Positions 1 through 8,530 of a DNA stretch of 8,781 nucleotides are shown piece after piece. The DNA comes from Lachnospiraceae bacterium (GTDB lineage Bacteria > Bacillota > Clostridia > Lachnospirales > Lachnospiraceae): contig JAJPZP010000066.1 in the NCBI GenBank assembly GCA_021204285.1, positions 2,492 to 11,272 on the forward strand, written 5' to 3'. How positions within the stretch are numbered: position 1 is the stretch's first letter; each line of letters opens with the position of its first letter. The notes under the pieces are model-generated. The model was given only the letters and a program-made list of their open reading frames with translations. It had not been told where the DNA came from and did not search any database. The translations under genes and the position numbers were made by a program.

Positions 1-451
1 TCAGGTTCCGGTCCATCTGAGCCTGTCCGATGATGGAATAGCCCTCCTTACCAATGCCGGTATCGTAGAACATCTCCTGAATATCCTTCAGGCGGCAGGC
101 CGTCCCGTTTAAAAGATATTCGCTCTCCCCCGAGCGATATAACCTTCTCGTAACAGTTACTTCGCCGTAGGAAACCGGCAGTCTGCCGTCCTCATTGTCC
201 AGTGTAATCGCGACCGATGCGAAACTCAAGGGTTTGCGATTTTCTGTGCCGGAAAAAATGACATCCTGCATGCTGCCACCGCGCAGCTGCTTCACACGCT
301 GCTCACCGAGCACCCAGCGTACCGCGTCTGCCACATTGCTCTTGCCTGAGCCGTTCGGTCCGACAATGCCGGTGATGCCATTGTGAAATTCAAATGTGAT
401 TTTATTTGCAAAGGACTTAAAGCCCTGTACTTCGATACTTTTCAGATACAT
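1..451 (-). CDS. smc: Chromosome partition protein SMC, N-terminal 150 residues (cut by window edge)
   Basis: This is the N-terminal ATPase half-domain of SMC, the coiled-coil ATPase that forms the condensin-like SMC-ScpAB complex and organises and segregates the nucleoid. The visible protein begins MYLKSIEVQGFKSFANK, the canonical SMC start, and carries the Walker A motif GPNGSGKSN at about residues 31-39. It continues through the family block RWVLGEQRVKQLRGG and the region leading to the Q-loop (GKEGYSIIGQAQ, about residues 131-142). The coding region runs off the left edge at position 1, so the coiled coils, hinge and C-terminal half are not seen. The ATG at 449-451 directly follows the rnc stop codon at 452-454 with no gap (TAGATG), and the SD upstream is weak, so translation is probably coupled to rnc. 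The Q-loop reads QAQMDRNL, where I would expect something like QGQIDKIL. Identification is very secure. Confidence 0.96.
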   Translation of the reverse strand, partial: MYLKSIEVQGFKSFANKITFEFHNGITGIVGPNGSGKSNVADAVRWVLGEQRVKQLRGGSMQDVIFSGTENRKPLSFASVAITLDNEDGRLPVSYGEVTVTRRLYRSGESEYLLNGTACRLKDIQEMFYDTGIGKEGYSIIGQAQMDRNL

Positions 452-1138
452 CTATACTGTCCGTCCGTCTTCCTCTGTCAGCGCACAGTAGGCTGCTTCC
501 TGCTGGGCTGCCTTCTTTGTCCGTCCGCTGCCAGTTCCAATCACCCGCTCTCCGAGCATCGCCTGCACGGTAAACTGCTTGCAGTGATCCGGCCCTTCTT
601 CCTTCACAAGCTCATAGTGAAGAACTCCCTCATGCGTTGCCTGGACGCGTTCCTGTAAAATTGTCTTGCTGTCAAAAAACAGCTTCTTATGCTCGAGATC
701 CTGCAGGACAAAACGGTGAATGAAGTCCCGCGCAGCGTCAAAACCGCGATCCAGATAGATCGCGCCGATCAGTGCCTCGAACGCGTCGGAGGTAATCGAA
801 GCGCGCTGGCGACCGCCGCTTGCCTCCTCACCCTTTCCCAGAAGAATATAATCTCCAAGCGGAATCGCTCTTGCGCAGAAGGCAAGACTCGGCTCGCAGA
901 CAATACTCGCACGCATCTTCGTCGCGTCCCCCTCTTCCATCTGCGGATACTGCTCATAGAGAAATTCACTTGTTACGAGCTCGAGCACTGCGTCACCCAG
1001 AAACTCAAGTCTCTCATTACTTTCAAGCGCACCCATCTGGCATTCATTTGCAAAGGAGCTGTGGCGCATCGCCCGCGTCAACAGGCCTTTATTCCGAAAC
1101 TGCACGCCGATCCGCCGCTCCAGCTTTTCCAGATCCAT
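452..1138 (-). CDS. rnc: Ribonuclease III
   Basis: Endoribonuclease III cleaves double-stranded RNA in the cytoplasm, processing rRNA precursors and some mRNA leaders. The 228-residue length is normal for the family. The signature NERLEFLGDAVL lies at residues 41-52, with acidic metal-binding residues E42, E45 and D49. The second acidic pair, D118 and E121, sits in SDAFEALIGAIYLD. A C-terminal double-stranded-RNA-binding domain covers roughly residues 155-224 and ends in GRTKKAAQQEAAYCAL. The ATG at 1136-1138 is preceded by an AGAGAGG SD about 7 nt upstream. The gene lies 111 nt after the acpP reading frame and directly abuts smc, the conserved clostridial arrangement. The spacer before it contains a long hairpin (1160-1223) that could be a target of the enzyme itself. 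All catalytic residues look intact. Confidence 0.97.
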   Translation of the reverse strand: MDLEKLERRIGVQFRNKGLLTRAMRHSSFANECQMGALESNERLEFLGDAVLELVTSEFLYEQYPQMEEGDATKMRASIVCEPSLAFCARAIPLGDYILLGKGEEASGGRQRASITSDAFEALIGAIYLDRGFDAARDFIHRFVLQDLEHKKLFFDSKTILQERVQATHEGVLHYELVKEEGPDHCKQFTVQAMLGERVIGTGSGRTKKAAQQEAAYCALTEEDGRTV

Positions 1139-1140
1139 GA

Positions 1141-1156
1141 TAAGACCTCTCTCTTA
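1141..1156 (-). promoter_or_regulatory. Small hairpin presenting the rnc SD in its loop
   Basis: On the minus strand, TAAGA (1156-1152) and TCTTA (1145-1141) can pair as a 5-bp stem around the 6-nt loop GAGAGG, which is the core of the rnc SD. The stem ends two bases before the ATG. Five A/U-rich pairs are weak, so an effect on ribosome access is an inference. The arms share sequence with the two inner arms of the larger hairpin just upstream, so alternative pairings are possible. Confidence 0.35.
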
Positions 1157-1159
1157 AAT

Positions 1160-1223
1160 GGAATGAAACGCCCGCCGGGAGTTAAGATAATCCGGTCTTA
1201 AATCCCGTGGGCGCTGCATTTCC
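1160..1223 (-). promoter_or_regulatory. Long imperfect RNA hairpin between acpP and rnc (candidate RNase III site or mRNA stabiliser)
   Basis: Seen directly: on the minus strand GGAAATG (1223-1217) pairs with CATTCC (1165-1160) with one bulged A. CGCCC (1213-1209) pairs with GGGCG (1173-1169), CGGGA (1207-1203) with TCCCG (1180-1176), and TTAAGA (1201-1196) with TCTTAA (1187-1182). The apical loop is 8 nt (1195-1188). This gives 22 Watson-Crick pairs over 64 nt, interrupted by small internal loops. No run of U follows, so it does not look like an intrinsic terminator. A long interrupted duplex immediately upstream of the RNase III gene suggests an RNase III processing or autoregulatory site, or a 3' stabiliser of the plsX-acpP message. 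Function is inferred; the fold itself is clear. Confidence 0.75.
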
Positions 1224-1249
1224 AATTATTCCGGTTCAGCAGCTGTACA

Positions 1250-1480
1250 CTAGTTCAATGCGCTCCTGATCTGCTCCACCGCGTCTCCGACAGAGACAAT
1301 CTTCTCCGCAGCCTCATTCGCGATTTCAATGTCAAACTCCTCCTCGATCCCCATAATGATCTGAAATACATCAAGGGAATCGGCTCCCAGATCGTCCACA
1401 AAGGTGGTCTCCATCGTGATCTCGTCTACGTCCACATTCAGCACATCCGCAATGATCTCACGCAGCTTGTCAAACTCCAT
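1250..1480 (-). CDS. acpP: Acyl carrier protein
   Basis: The small acidic acyl carrier protein carries growing acyl chains on a 4'-phosphopantetheine arm during type II fatty-acid synthesis and donates acyl groups to PlsX. At 76 residues it has the normal length. The attachment site is Ser35 in the motif DDLGADSLD (residues 29-37), followed by the helix-II/III region [13 protein letters not shown]. The ATG at 1478-1480 lies 2 nt after the plsX stop, and its SD (CCAGGAGGG) overlaps the last plsX codons, so the two are co-translated. The gene ends with TAG at 1250-1252, before the hairpin-containing spacer that leads to rnc. A family paralogue used in a secondary pathway is unlikely, given the plsX partner and the housekeeping context. 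Confidence 0.97.
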   Translation of the reverse strand: MEFDKLREIIADVLNVDVDEITMETTFVDDLGADSLDVFQIIMGIEEEFDIEIANEAAEKIVSVGDAVEQIRSALN

Positions 1481-1482
1481 AA

Positions 1483-2505
1483 CTAACCCTCCTGGTTTTG
1501 TTCCGCCTGAATACCGGCTTTTATTTTTTCATTCATGCCCTGTTCCGTGAAGGTGACACACTGGATGATTGAAGTACGTACATGCACCGTCTTCGCGTTT
1601 CCATGCGTCTTCACAACAAGGCCTTTCAGTCCGAGGAGCGGTGCTCCGCCATGCTCACTGGTATCGAATTGCTTCAGGCTCTTTTTGAGTGCGGGCTGTA
1701 CCAACAGCGCGCCGATCTTACTGCGTGTGTCGGACATCATCCCCTCTTTTACCATCGACATCATCGTGCTGCCGACGCCCTCGAAGAGTTTCAGGATCAC
1801 GTTGCCTACGAAAGCCTCGCAGACGATCACATCCGCATAACCGGTCGGAATATCGCGCGCCTCGATACTACCGATAAAGTTGATGTCCCTGCATGCCCTC
1901 AGCAGCGGGAAGGTCTCCTTCACCAGGGCATTGCCCTTCTCCTCCTCGGCCCCGATATTGACAATCGCGACCCGCGGATTCTGGATGCCCACAACGTTCT
2001 CCATATAGATGGAACCCATACGCGCGAACTGCACCAGATGGGAAGGCCGGGCGTCCACATTGGCGCCGCAGTCGATCAGCAGTGAGACCCCCTTTGCAGT
2101 GGGCAACAGCGGTGCGAGCGGTGCGCGCTCAACACCCTTGACTCTGCCGACAATCGTCGTGCCACCCACCAGCACCGCGCCGGTATTACCCGCGCCGACG
2201 AAAGCATCCGCCTCACCGGAACGCACCATCTTCATCGCCACCACGATCGACGAATCCTTCTTCTGCCGGATCGCGTTCACCGGCGGCTCCGCCATCTCGA
2301 TGACCTCCGTGGCATTCACCACCTCAATCCGTTTCTCATCGTAAGAATATTTCTGTAGCTCCGTGCGGACGGGCTCTTCCTGCCCCACCAGGATTACCTT
2401 CACATTATCCCGGACACCGAGCGCCTCCACAGCGCCTTTCACAATCTCCGCAGGCGCGTTGTCTCCGCCCATCGCATCGACCGCTACCTTCACCAAATCC
2501 TGCAT
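1483..2505 (-). CDS. plsX: Phosphate acyltransferase PlsX
   Basis: PlsX converts acyl-ACP and phosphate to acyl-phosphate, the acyl donor for PlsY in the first step of phosphatidic acid synthesis; it is a peripheral membrane enzyme. From the chosen start the protein has 340 residues. Family blocks are DAMGGDNAP (10-18), GAGNTGA (104-110), DCGAN (145-149), [10 protein letters not shown] (183-192), [15 protein letters not shown] (229-243) and [11 protein letters not shown] (285-295). Two upstream in-frame ATGs exist (at 2562 and 2535), but the one at 2503-2505 has an excellent SD (GGAGG, 8 nt away). The others lie upstream of, or inside, the -10 box of the promoter just before it, so they would not be in the transcript. 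The gene sits between an intrinsic terminator and acpP, with which it overlaps regulatory signals. Confidence 0.96.
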   Translation of the reverse strand: MQDLVKVAVDAMGGDNAPAEIVKGAVEALGVRDNVKVILVGQEEPVRTELQKYSYDEKRIEVVNATEVIEMAEPPVNAIRQKKDSSIVVAMKMVRSGEADAFVGAGNTGAVLVGGTTIVGRVKGVERAPLAPLLPTAKGVSLLIDCGANVDARPSHLVQFARMGSIYMENVVGIQNPRVAIVNIGAEEEKGNALVKETFPLLRACRDINFIGSIEARDIPTGYADVIVCEAFVGNVILKLFEGVGSTMMSMVKEGMMSDTRSKIGALLVQPALKKSLKQFDTSEHGGAPLLGLKGLVVKTHGNAKTVHVRTSIIQCVTFTEQGMNEKIKAGIQAEQNQEG

Positions 2506-2513
2506 TGGTCTCT

Positions 2514-2518
2514 CCTCC
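2514..2518 (-). promoter_or_regulatory. plsX ribosome binding site (decides the start)
   Basis: GGAGG within GAGGAGGAGAG on the minus strand lies 8 nt before the ATG at 2503-2505. It fixes the plsX start there rather than at the two upstream in-frame ATGs. Confidence 0.9.
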
Positions 2519-2533
2519 TCGTCTGTCCCTTCC

Positions 2534-2562
2534 ATAATACGAAAACAGGTTCTCGAAGTCAA
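2534..2562 (-). promoter_or_regulatory. Sigma-A-type promoter for plsX-acpP
   Basis: On the minus strand, TTGACT (2562-2557) as -35 and TATTAT (2539-2534) as -10 are separated by exactly 17 nt. Each differs from consensus at one position. The start of transcription would be near 2527-2530, leaving a leader of about 25 nt with the SD. The spacer itself is nearly palindromic (CGAGAAC, 2 nt, GTTTTCG), so it may also hold an operator. The promoter lies just downstream of the terminator that follows rpmF. Confidence 0.78.
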
Positions 2563-2573
2563 TAGGTTACGAC

Positions 2574-2607
2574 AAAAAAACGCCTTCCCTTCCGGGAAGG
2601 CGTTTTT
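2574..2607 (-). terminator. Intrinsic terminator after rpmF
   Basis: On the minus strand CGCCTTCCC (2602-2594) and GGGAAGGCG (2589-2581) form a perfect 9-bp stem with a 4-nt GGAA loop. It is followed by seven T residues (2580-2574) and flanked upstream by A residues that extend the stem. It lies 6 nt after the rpmF stop and ends the rpmF transcript, including any read-through from ackA. It also has a T-run in the plus direction, but no plus-strand gene is present. Confidence 0.95.
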
Positions 2608-2613
2608 GCTCTT

Positions 2614-2793
2614 TTACTCGACGGAGATGATCTCCTTCTTATTATAGCTGCCACAGGCCTTGCAGACTCTGTGAGACATCATCAGAGCACCGCACTTGCT
2701 GCACTTTACGAGATTCGGAGCGCTCATTTTCCAGTTCGCTCTTCTCTTATCTCTTCTTCCCTTGGAAGATTTATTCTTCGGACAAATAGACAC
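2614..2793 (-). CDS. rpmF: 50S ribosomal protein L32, zinc-ribbon form
   Basis: L32 is a small structural protein of the large ribosomal subunit. Translation from a GTG at 2791-2793 gives 59 residues beginning M(GTG)SICPKNKSSKGRRDKRRA, with the family motif RRANWKM and a C-terminal SYNKKEIISVE. Two CxxC pairs, Cys31/Cys34 and Cys44/Cys47, make this the zinc-binding type, as opposed to the cysteine-free version some bacteria carry as a paralogue. The start is fixed by a near-ideal SD (AGGAGGTG at 2800-2807, 8 nt from the GTG). The gene has its own consensus promoter upstream and an intrinsic terminator immediately downstream, so it is probably transcribed mainly as a single short mRNA. A DUF177/YceD gene, commonly placed just upstream of rpmF in Clostridia, is not present here. 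Confidence 0.95.
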   Translation of the reverse strand: MSICPKNKSSKGRRDKRRANWKMSAPNLVKCSKCGALMMSHRVCKACGSYNKKEIISVE

Positions 2794-2833
2794 GGATCAC
2801 ACCTCCTATCAATTCTCAAATCACACTTGTTAG

Positions 2834-2862
2834 ATTATACTCGTGGTTTTCGAGAATGTCAA
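2834..2862 (-). promoter_or_regulatory. Consensus sigma-A promoter for rpmF
   Basis: On the minus strand, TTGACA (2862-2857) and TATAAT (2839-2834) both match consensus perfectly and are separated by exactly 17 nt. The -35 box begins 4 nt after the ackA stop codon. Transcription would start near 2827, giving a leader of about 35 nt that includes the SD. The spacer contains the small inverted repeat CTCG, 7 nt, CGAG. Such a strong promoter suits a highly expressed ribosomal protein gene. Confidence 0.9.
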
Positions 2863-2866
2863 GCTT

Positions 2867-4060
2867 TTATTTCACCAGTGCGAGCGTCTCGCGCGCAATC
2901 GCAAGCTCTTCGTTTGTCGGGATCACAGCGACCGTCACTTTGGAATCCGGCGTGGAGATGATGTTATCCTCGCCGCGCTTTGCATTCGCCGCCTCGTCGA
3001 TCGTGACGCCGAGATAGCCGAGGTTCTCGCAGATGCGGCTGCGCATCGAAGCGGAATTTTCGCCGATACCGGCTGTGAAGGCGATCGCATCCACACCGTT
3101 CATCGCCGCCGCATAAGCTCCGATATACTTCAGTACACGGTAAGCGAAAACGTCAAGCGCGAGCTGCGCCTTGTCATTACCGGCCTCCGCCGCTTCATCG
3201 AGGTCACGGAAATCGGAGCTGACGCCGCCTGAAACACCGAAGACGCCGGACTTCTTGTTCAGCATGTTCATCAATGCCGCGATGTCCATGTTTTCTTTCT
3301 TCGCAAGGAACTCGAGGATCGCCGGATCAATATCGCCCGAACGGGTACCCATCACAAGGCCCTCCAGCGGGGTCAGACCCATCGAAGTGTCGACAGACTC
3401 TCCATTCAGGACCGCGCTGACCGAAGCGCCGTTACCAAGGTGGCAGACAATAATCTTCATGTCCTTTACGTCCTTGCCGAGGAACTCTGCCAGTCTCTTG
3501 GAGACATAGCTGTGGCTTGTGCCGTGGAAGCCATAACGACGGACCTTGTATTTCTCATAATACTCGTAGGGCAGACCATAAGTGTAAGCCTTGCCCGGCA
3601 TCGTCTGATGGAAGGCTGTATCAAAGACCGCCACCATCGGCACACCCGGCATCAGCTTCTCGCAGGCTTCGATGCCGATCAGGTTCGCCGGATTGTGCAA
3701 CGGTGCAAGATCGTTGCACTCCTCGATCGCTGCCTTAACCTCCGGCGTGATCACAACGGAGAAAGCGAACTTCTCGCCGCCGTGAACCACACGATGTCCG
3801 ACCGCGCCCACCTCAGAGAGGCTCTTGATCACGCCAGTCTTCGCGTTTGTCAGCGCGTTGATCACGAGCTGAATCGCCTCGGTATGCGTCGGCATCGCAT
3901 CGTCGGTCACTTCCTTCGCGCCGCCGGCCGGCTGATAAGTCAGCCTGCCGTCGATGCCGATGCGCTCACACAGACCCTTCGCGAGCACCGCCTCGGTATC
4001 AGAGTTAATTAACTGAAACTTCAAAGATGAGCTTCCGCAGTTGATAACCAGAATATTCAT
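2867..4060 (-). CDS. ackA: Acetate kinase
   Basis: Acetate kinase transfers phosphate between acetyl-phosphate and ADP, giving acetate and ATP, the final energy-conserving step of acetogenic fermentation; it works reversibly in the cytoplasm. The 397 residues match the family length. Signature 1 is at 4-15 ([12 protein letters not shown], with Asn7). Signature 2, in the stretch [13 protein letters not shown], covers about 174-186. By comparison with the Methanosarcina enzyme, the active-site residues appear as Arg90, His122, Asp147, His179, Arg240 and Glu384 in TNEELAIA. The ATG at 4058-4060 has a GGAGG SD 9 nt upstream. It follows pta by 24 nt, so the two are co-transcribed as in most fermenters. 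No terminator separates its stop from the rpmF promoter. Confidence 0.98.
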   Translation of the reverse strand: MNILVINCGSSSLKFQLINSDTEAVLAKGLCERIGIDGRLTYQPAGGAKEVTDDAMPTHTEAIQLVINALTNAKTGVIKSLSEVGAVGHRVVHGGEKFAFSVVITPEVKAAIEECNDLAPLHNPANLIGIEACEKLMPGVPMVAVFDTAFHQTMPGKAYTYGLPYEYYEKYKVRRYGFHGTSHSYVSKRLAEFLGKDVKDMKIIVCHLGNGASVSAVLNGESVDTSMGLTPLEGLVMGTRSGDIDPAILEFLAKKENMDIAALMNMLNKKSGVFGVSGGVSSDFRDLDEAAEAGNDKAQLALDVFAYRVLKYIGAYAAAMNGVDAIAFTAGIGENSASMRSRICENLGYLGVTIDEAANAKRGEDNIISTPDSKVTVAVIPTNEELAIARETLALVK

Positions 4061-4084
4061 TTTTCTAATCCTCCATCTATCCTT

Positions 4085-6207
<2,123 letters not shown>

Positions 6208-6213
6208 TACGGC

Positions 6214-6222
6214 CCACCTCCC
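6214..6222 (-). promoter_or_regulatory. Ribosome binding site setting a TTG start for the lactonase-like gene
   Basis: GGGAGGTGG on the minus strand lies 6 nt before the TTG at 6205-6207. No SD precedes the alternative ATG at 6229-6231, and the SD itself would lie inside that longer reading frame. Confidence 0.8.
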
Positions 6223-6235
6223 GCGGGACATTGCA

Positions 6236-6264
6236 ATCGTAACACATTTTTACAGCTTTGTTAA
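6236..6264 (-). promoter_or_regulatory. Candidate extended -10 promoter for the lactonase-like gene
   Basis: On the minus strand TTAACA (6264-6259) and TACGAT (6241-6236) are 17 nt apart. The -10 is preceded by TG one base upstream (extended -10 form). The -35 overlaps the hemL stop codon. Transcription would begin near 6229, leaving a short leader with the SD. The -10 matches consensus at only 4 of 6 positions, so this is moderately supported. It may also serve pta-ackA, which have no clear promoter of their own. Confidence 0.5.
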
Positions 6265-7541
6265 GCGTTTTCAAAAAAATCCTGTATCACTCCAAGCGTG
6301 AAATCAATGTCTTCTTCTGAATGCGCAGCCGACAGGAAGATCGCCTCGAACTGGGACGGCGCAAGATAGATGCCAGCCTCCAGCATATGTCGAAAATACT
6401 CTTTGAAACGCGCAGTATCTGCCGTCCTTGCACTCGTATAATCCCGTACCGGCTCCGTGGTGAAGAACAGACTGCCAAGTGAACCGATGTGGTTCACGCG
6501 CCAGGGAAGTTTCTTCTCTTCCAGTATCTTCCCGATACCACCGAACAGCCTCTCTCCCAGTGCCTCCAGCCGCGAATAAACTTCCGGATGTTCATTCAGA
6601 TAACCGAGCTGTGCAAGCCCTGCCGCCATCGCAACCGGATTGCCACTCAAAGTCCCCGCCTGGTAAACGCTGCCAACCGGGGAGACGACCTCCATGATCT
6701 CTCTCCTGCCTCCGTAAGCGCCGACCGGCATGCCGCCGCCAATAATCTTCCCATAGGTGACGAGATCAGCCGTGACTCCGAAATATTCCTGCGCACCGCC
6801 ACGCGCGAGACGGAAGCCCGTGATCACCTCGTCGAAGATGAGAAGCGAGCCATTTTCCGTGCAGAGCTTCCGCAATCCCCCCAGAAAGCCCGGTTCCGGC
6901 AGAACGACGCCCATATTCGCACCAACAGGCTCAAGGATCACCGCAGCAATCTCTTTTCCATATTTGTCGAACAGCTTCTCCACACATGCAAGATCATTAT
7001 AGGCGGCGAGCAGCGTATCCTGCGTTGCCCCCTTCGGCACACCGGAGCTGTCCGGCACGCCCGCCGTCATGACACCGGAGCCGGCCTTTACAAGCATCGC
7101 ATCCGTATGTCCATGATAACAGCCCTCAAATTTGACGATCTTGTCCCGACCGGTGAAGCCACGGGCCGCACGGATCGCGCTCATAACCACTTCTGTTCCG
7201 GAATTCACCATACGCATCATCTCGACCGAGGGCACCATCTGATGAATCAGCCGCGCCATATCGACCTCCGCCTCCGTGGCCGCTCCAAAACTCAGGCCCT
7301 TCCGGCAGGCTTCTGCTACCTTTTCCAGCACGACCGGATGCGCGTGCCCAAGAATCATCGGTCCCCAGGAGCCAACATAATCAAGATAGCGTTTTCCATC
7401 TGCATCCGTAAGATAAGCACCCTCGCCGGAAGCGATAAAGCGCGGCGTCATGCCGACAGAACCAAAGGCTCTCACCGGAGAATTCACTCCGCCCGGCATC
7501 AGACTTACTGCCTCCTGAAAAAGCTCTTCCGATCTGCCCAT
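6261..7541 (-). CDS. hemL: Glutamate-1-semialdehyde 2,1-aminomutase
   Basis: This PLP enzyme isomerises glutamate-1-semialdehyde to 5-aminolevulinate, the last step of the C5 route to tetrapyrroles. The 426-residue length is normal for the family. The protein starts MGRSEELFQEAVSLMPGGVN and shows the NSGTEV cofactor-binding loop (113-118), the substrate region GCYHGHTDAML (140-150), the cofactor-pairing Asp237 in LIFDEVITGFR, and Lys265 in TYGKIIGGGMPVGAYGG, which forms the internal Schiff base. The start ATG (7539-7541) overlaps the hemB stop by one base (TGATG), implying translational coupling, and an SD (GAGGGGAG) lies about 10 nt upstream. It is preferred over other class-III aminotransferases because of the hemB neighbour and the family-specific N-terminus. 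Confidence 0.97.
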   Translation of the reverse strand: MGRSEELFQEAVSLMPGGVNSPVRAFGSVGMTPRFIASGEGAYLTDADGKRYLDYVGSWGPMILGHAHPVVLEKVAEACRKGLSFGAATEAEVDMARLIHQMVPSVEMMRMVNSGTEVVMSAIRAARGFTGRDKIVKFEGCYHGHTDAMLVKAGSGVMTAGVPDSSGVPKGATQDTLLAAYNDLACVEKLFDKYGKEIAAVILEPVGANMGVVLPEPGFLGGLRKLCTENGSLLIFDEVITGFRLARGGAQEYFGVTADLVTYGKIIGGGMPVGAYGGRREIMEVVSPVGSVYQAGTLSGNPVAMAAGLAQLGYLNEHPEVYSRLEALGERLFGGIGKILEEKKLPWRVNHIGSLGSLFFTTEPVRDYTSARTADTARFKEYFRHMLEAGIYLAPSQFEAIFLSAAHSEEDIDFTLGVIQDFFENA

Positions 7542-8530
7542 CAGCCGATTCTCCCCTCATCCATATAATATGCAAGTTCTTTTGCAAAATAGGACATGTA
7601 AATATCCACACCCGCCCGGTAAGCGCATGCAGCCATCTCACACAAAATCGATGCCTCGTCAATATAGCCGAGCTTTGCACCGGCTTTCACCATTGCGTAC
7701 TCACCGCTGACACTGTAGGCCGCCATTGGCACGTCCGTCGCGTCCTTAATCTCCCGTACCATGTCGAGGTAAGACATCGCCGGCTTCACCATGATGATAT
7801 CCGCACCCTCTTCAATGTCGAGAAGGGCTTCTTTCATGCCCTCACGGCGATTGTGGTAATCCATCTGGTAACTCTTGCGGTCACCGAAGGCCGGCGCGCT
7901 GCCCGCCGCATCGCGGAAGGGGCCGTAGAAAGCCGACGCATACTTGACCGCATAGGACATAATTGGCGTTGTAAAGAGTCCGTTATGATCCAGCGCCTCG
8001 CGGATCGCCTGGATATGTCCGTCCATCATATTGGAGGGCGCTACCATATCCGCGCCTGCCTGTACCTGCGAGACCGCGATCTCGGCAAGCTTATCAAGCG
8101 TCAGGTCGTTATCCACATACTCTCCTTTCAGGATACCACAGTGACCGTGGCTTGTGTACTCACACATGCAGACGTCGCCGATATAATAGAGATCCGGCAC
8201 TTCCTTCTTCGCCTTCGCGAAGGCCCGTTGCACGATTCCGTCACAGGCGTAGGCCTGGGAACCGTACTCGTCCTTCTTCGCCGGAATACCAAAGAGCATG
8301 ACGCTGCCTACGCCTGCATCCGCCATCTCATTTAAGATCTCCGGCATCCGGTCCACACTGTAGCGATACTGCCCCGGCATCGTTGGAATCTCTTCTTTTA
8401 TATTCTCTCCATCCATGACAAACATGGGATAGACGAGTGAACTTTTATCCATGCGGGTCTCACGCACCATCTTGCGCAGCGCCGCCGTCGTGCGCAGCCT
8501 TCTTGGCCTCACGATCATATCTCTTTCCAT
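7541..8530 (-). CDS. hemB: Delta-aminolevulinic acid dehydratase (porphobilinogen synthase)
   Basis: HemB condenses two 5-aminolevulinate molecules into porphobilinogen. The 329 residues match the family. Zinc-binding cysteines are Cys121, Cys123 and Cys131 in DVCMCEYTSHGHCG, marking the zinc-dependent type. The two Schiff-base lysines are Lys196 (SYAVKYAS) and Lys249 (IMVKPAM). Glu234 corresponds to the allosteric magnesium site of the E. coli enzyme. The ATG at 8528-8530 is chosen because GAGGTG lies 8 nt upstream. A second in-frame ATG at 8516-8518 forms an ATGA overlap with the upstream stop and remains possible, shortening the protein by four residues. It overlaps the preceding precorrin-2 dehydrogenase gene by 16 nt and hemL by 1 nt, so the three are one translationally linked block. 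Confidence 0.97.
   Translation of the reverse strand: MERDMIVRPRRLRTTAALRKMVRETRMDKSSLVYPMFVMDGENIKEEIPTMPGQYRYSVDRMPEILNEMADAGVGSVMLFGIPAKKDEYGSQAYACDGIVQRAFAKAKKEVPDLYYIGDVCMCEYTSHGHCGILKGEYVDNDLTLDKLAEIAVSQVQAGADMVAPSNMMDGHIQAIREALDHNGLFTTPIMSYAVKYASAFYGPFRDAAGSAPAFGDRKSYQMDYHNRREGMKEALLDIEEGADIIMVKPAMSYLDMVREIKDATDVPMAAYSVSGEYAMVKAGAKLGYIDEASILCEMAACAYRAGVDIYMSYFAKELAYYMDEGRIG

Noticed and set aside
769..969. Minus-strand open frame overlapping rnc in another frame
   Set aside because: Out of frame within intact rnc, Arg-rich, with no SD or motif.
1160..1223. Intrinsic terminator between acpP and rnc
   Set aside because: The hairpin is long but has internal loops and no following U-run, so it was recorded as a leader structure instead.
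2540..2556. LexA (SOS) box in the plsX promoter
   Set aside because: The Firmicute LexA site has half-sites separated by 4 nt; here the AAC/GTT halves are only 2 nt apart, and the genes are not DNA-damage genes.
2506..2562. Longer plsX starting at ATG 2562 or 2535
   Set aside because: Both lie upstream of or within the -10 region of the plsX promoter and lack an SD; the ATG at 2505 has both the SD and the family N-terminus.
3440..4012. Plus-strand open frame of 190 codons opposite ackA
   Set aside because: Antisense shadow; ackA is complete and motif-rich on the minus strand.
6489..7568. Long plus-strand open frame of 359 codons antisense to hemL
   Set aside because: It lies wholly opposite a fully intact hemL with all catalytic residues, its protein is rich in Arg/His with no family motif, and it reflects codon bias of the real gene.
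7381..7680. Minus-strand open frame spanning the hemB-hemL junction
   Set aside because: Out of frame with both genes, which are intact and joined by a 1-nt overlap.
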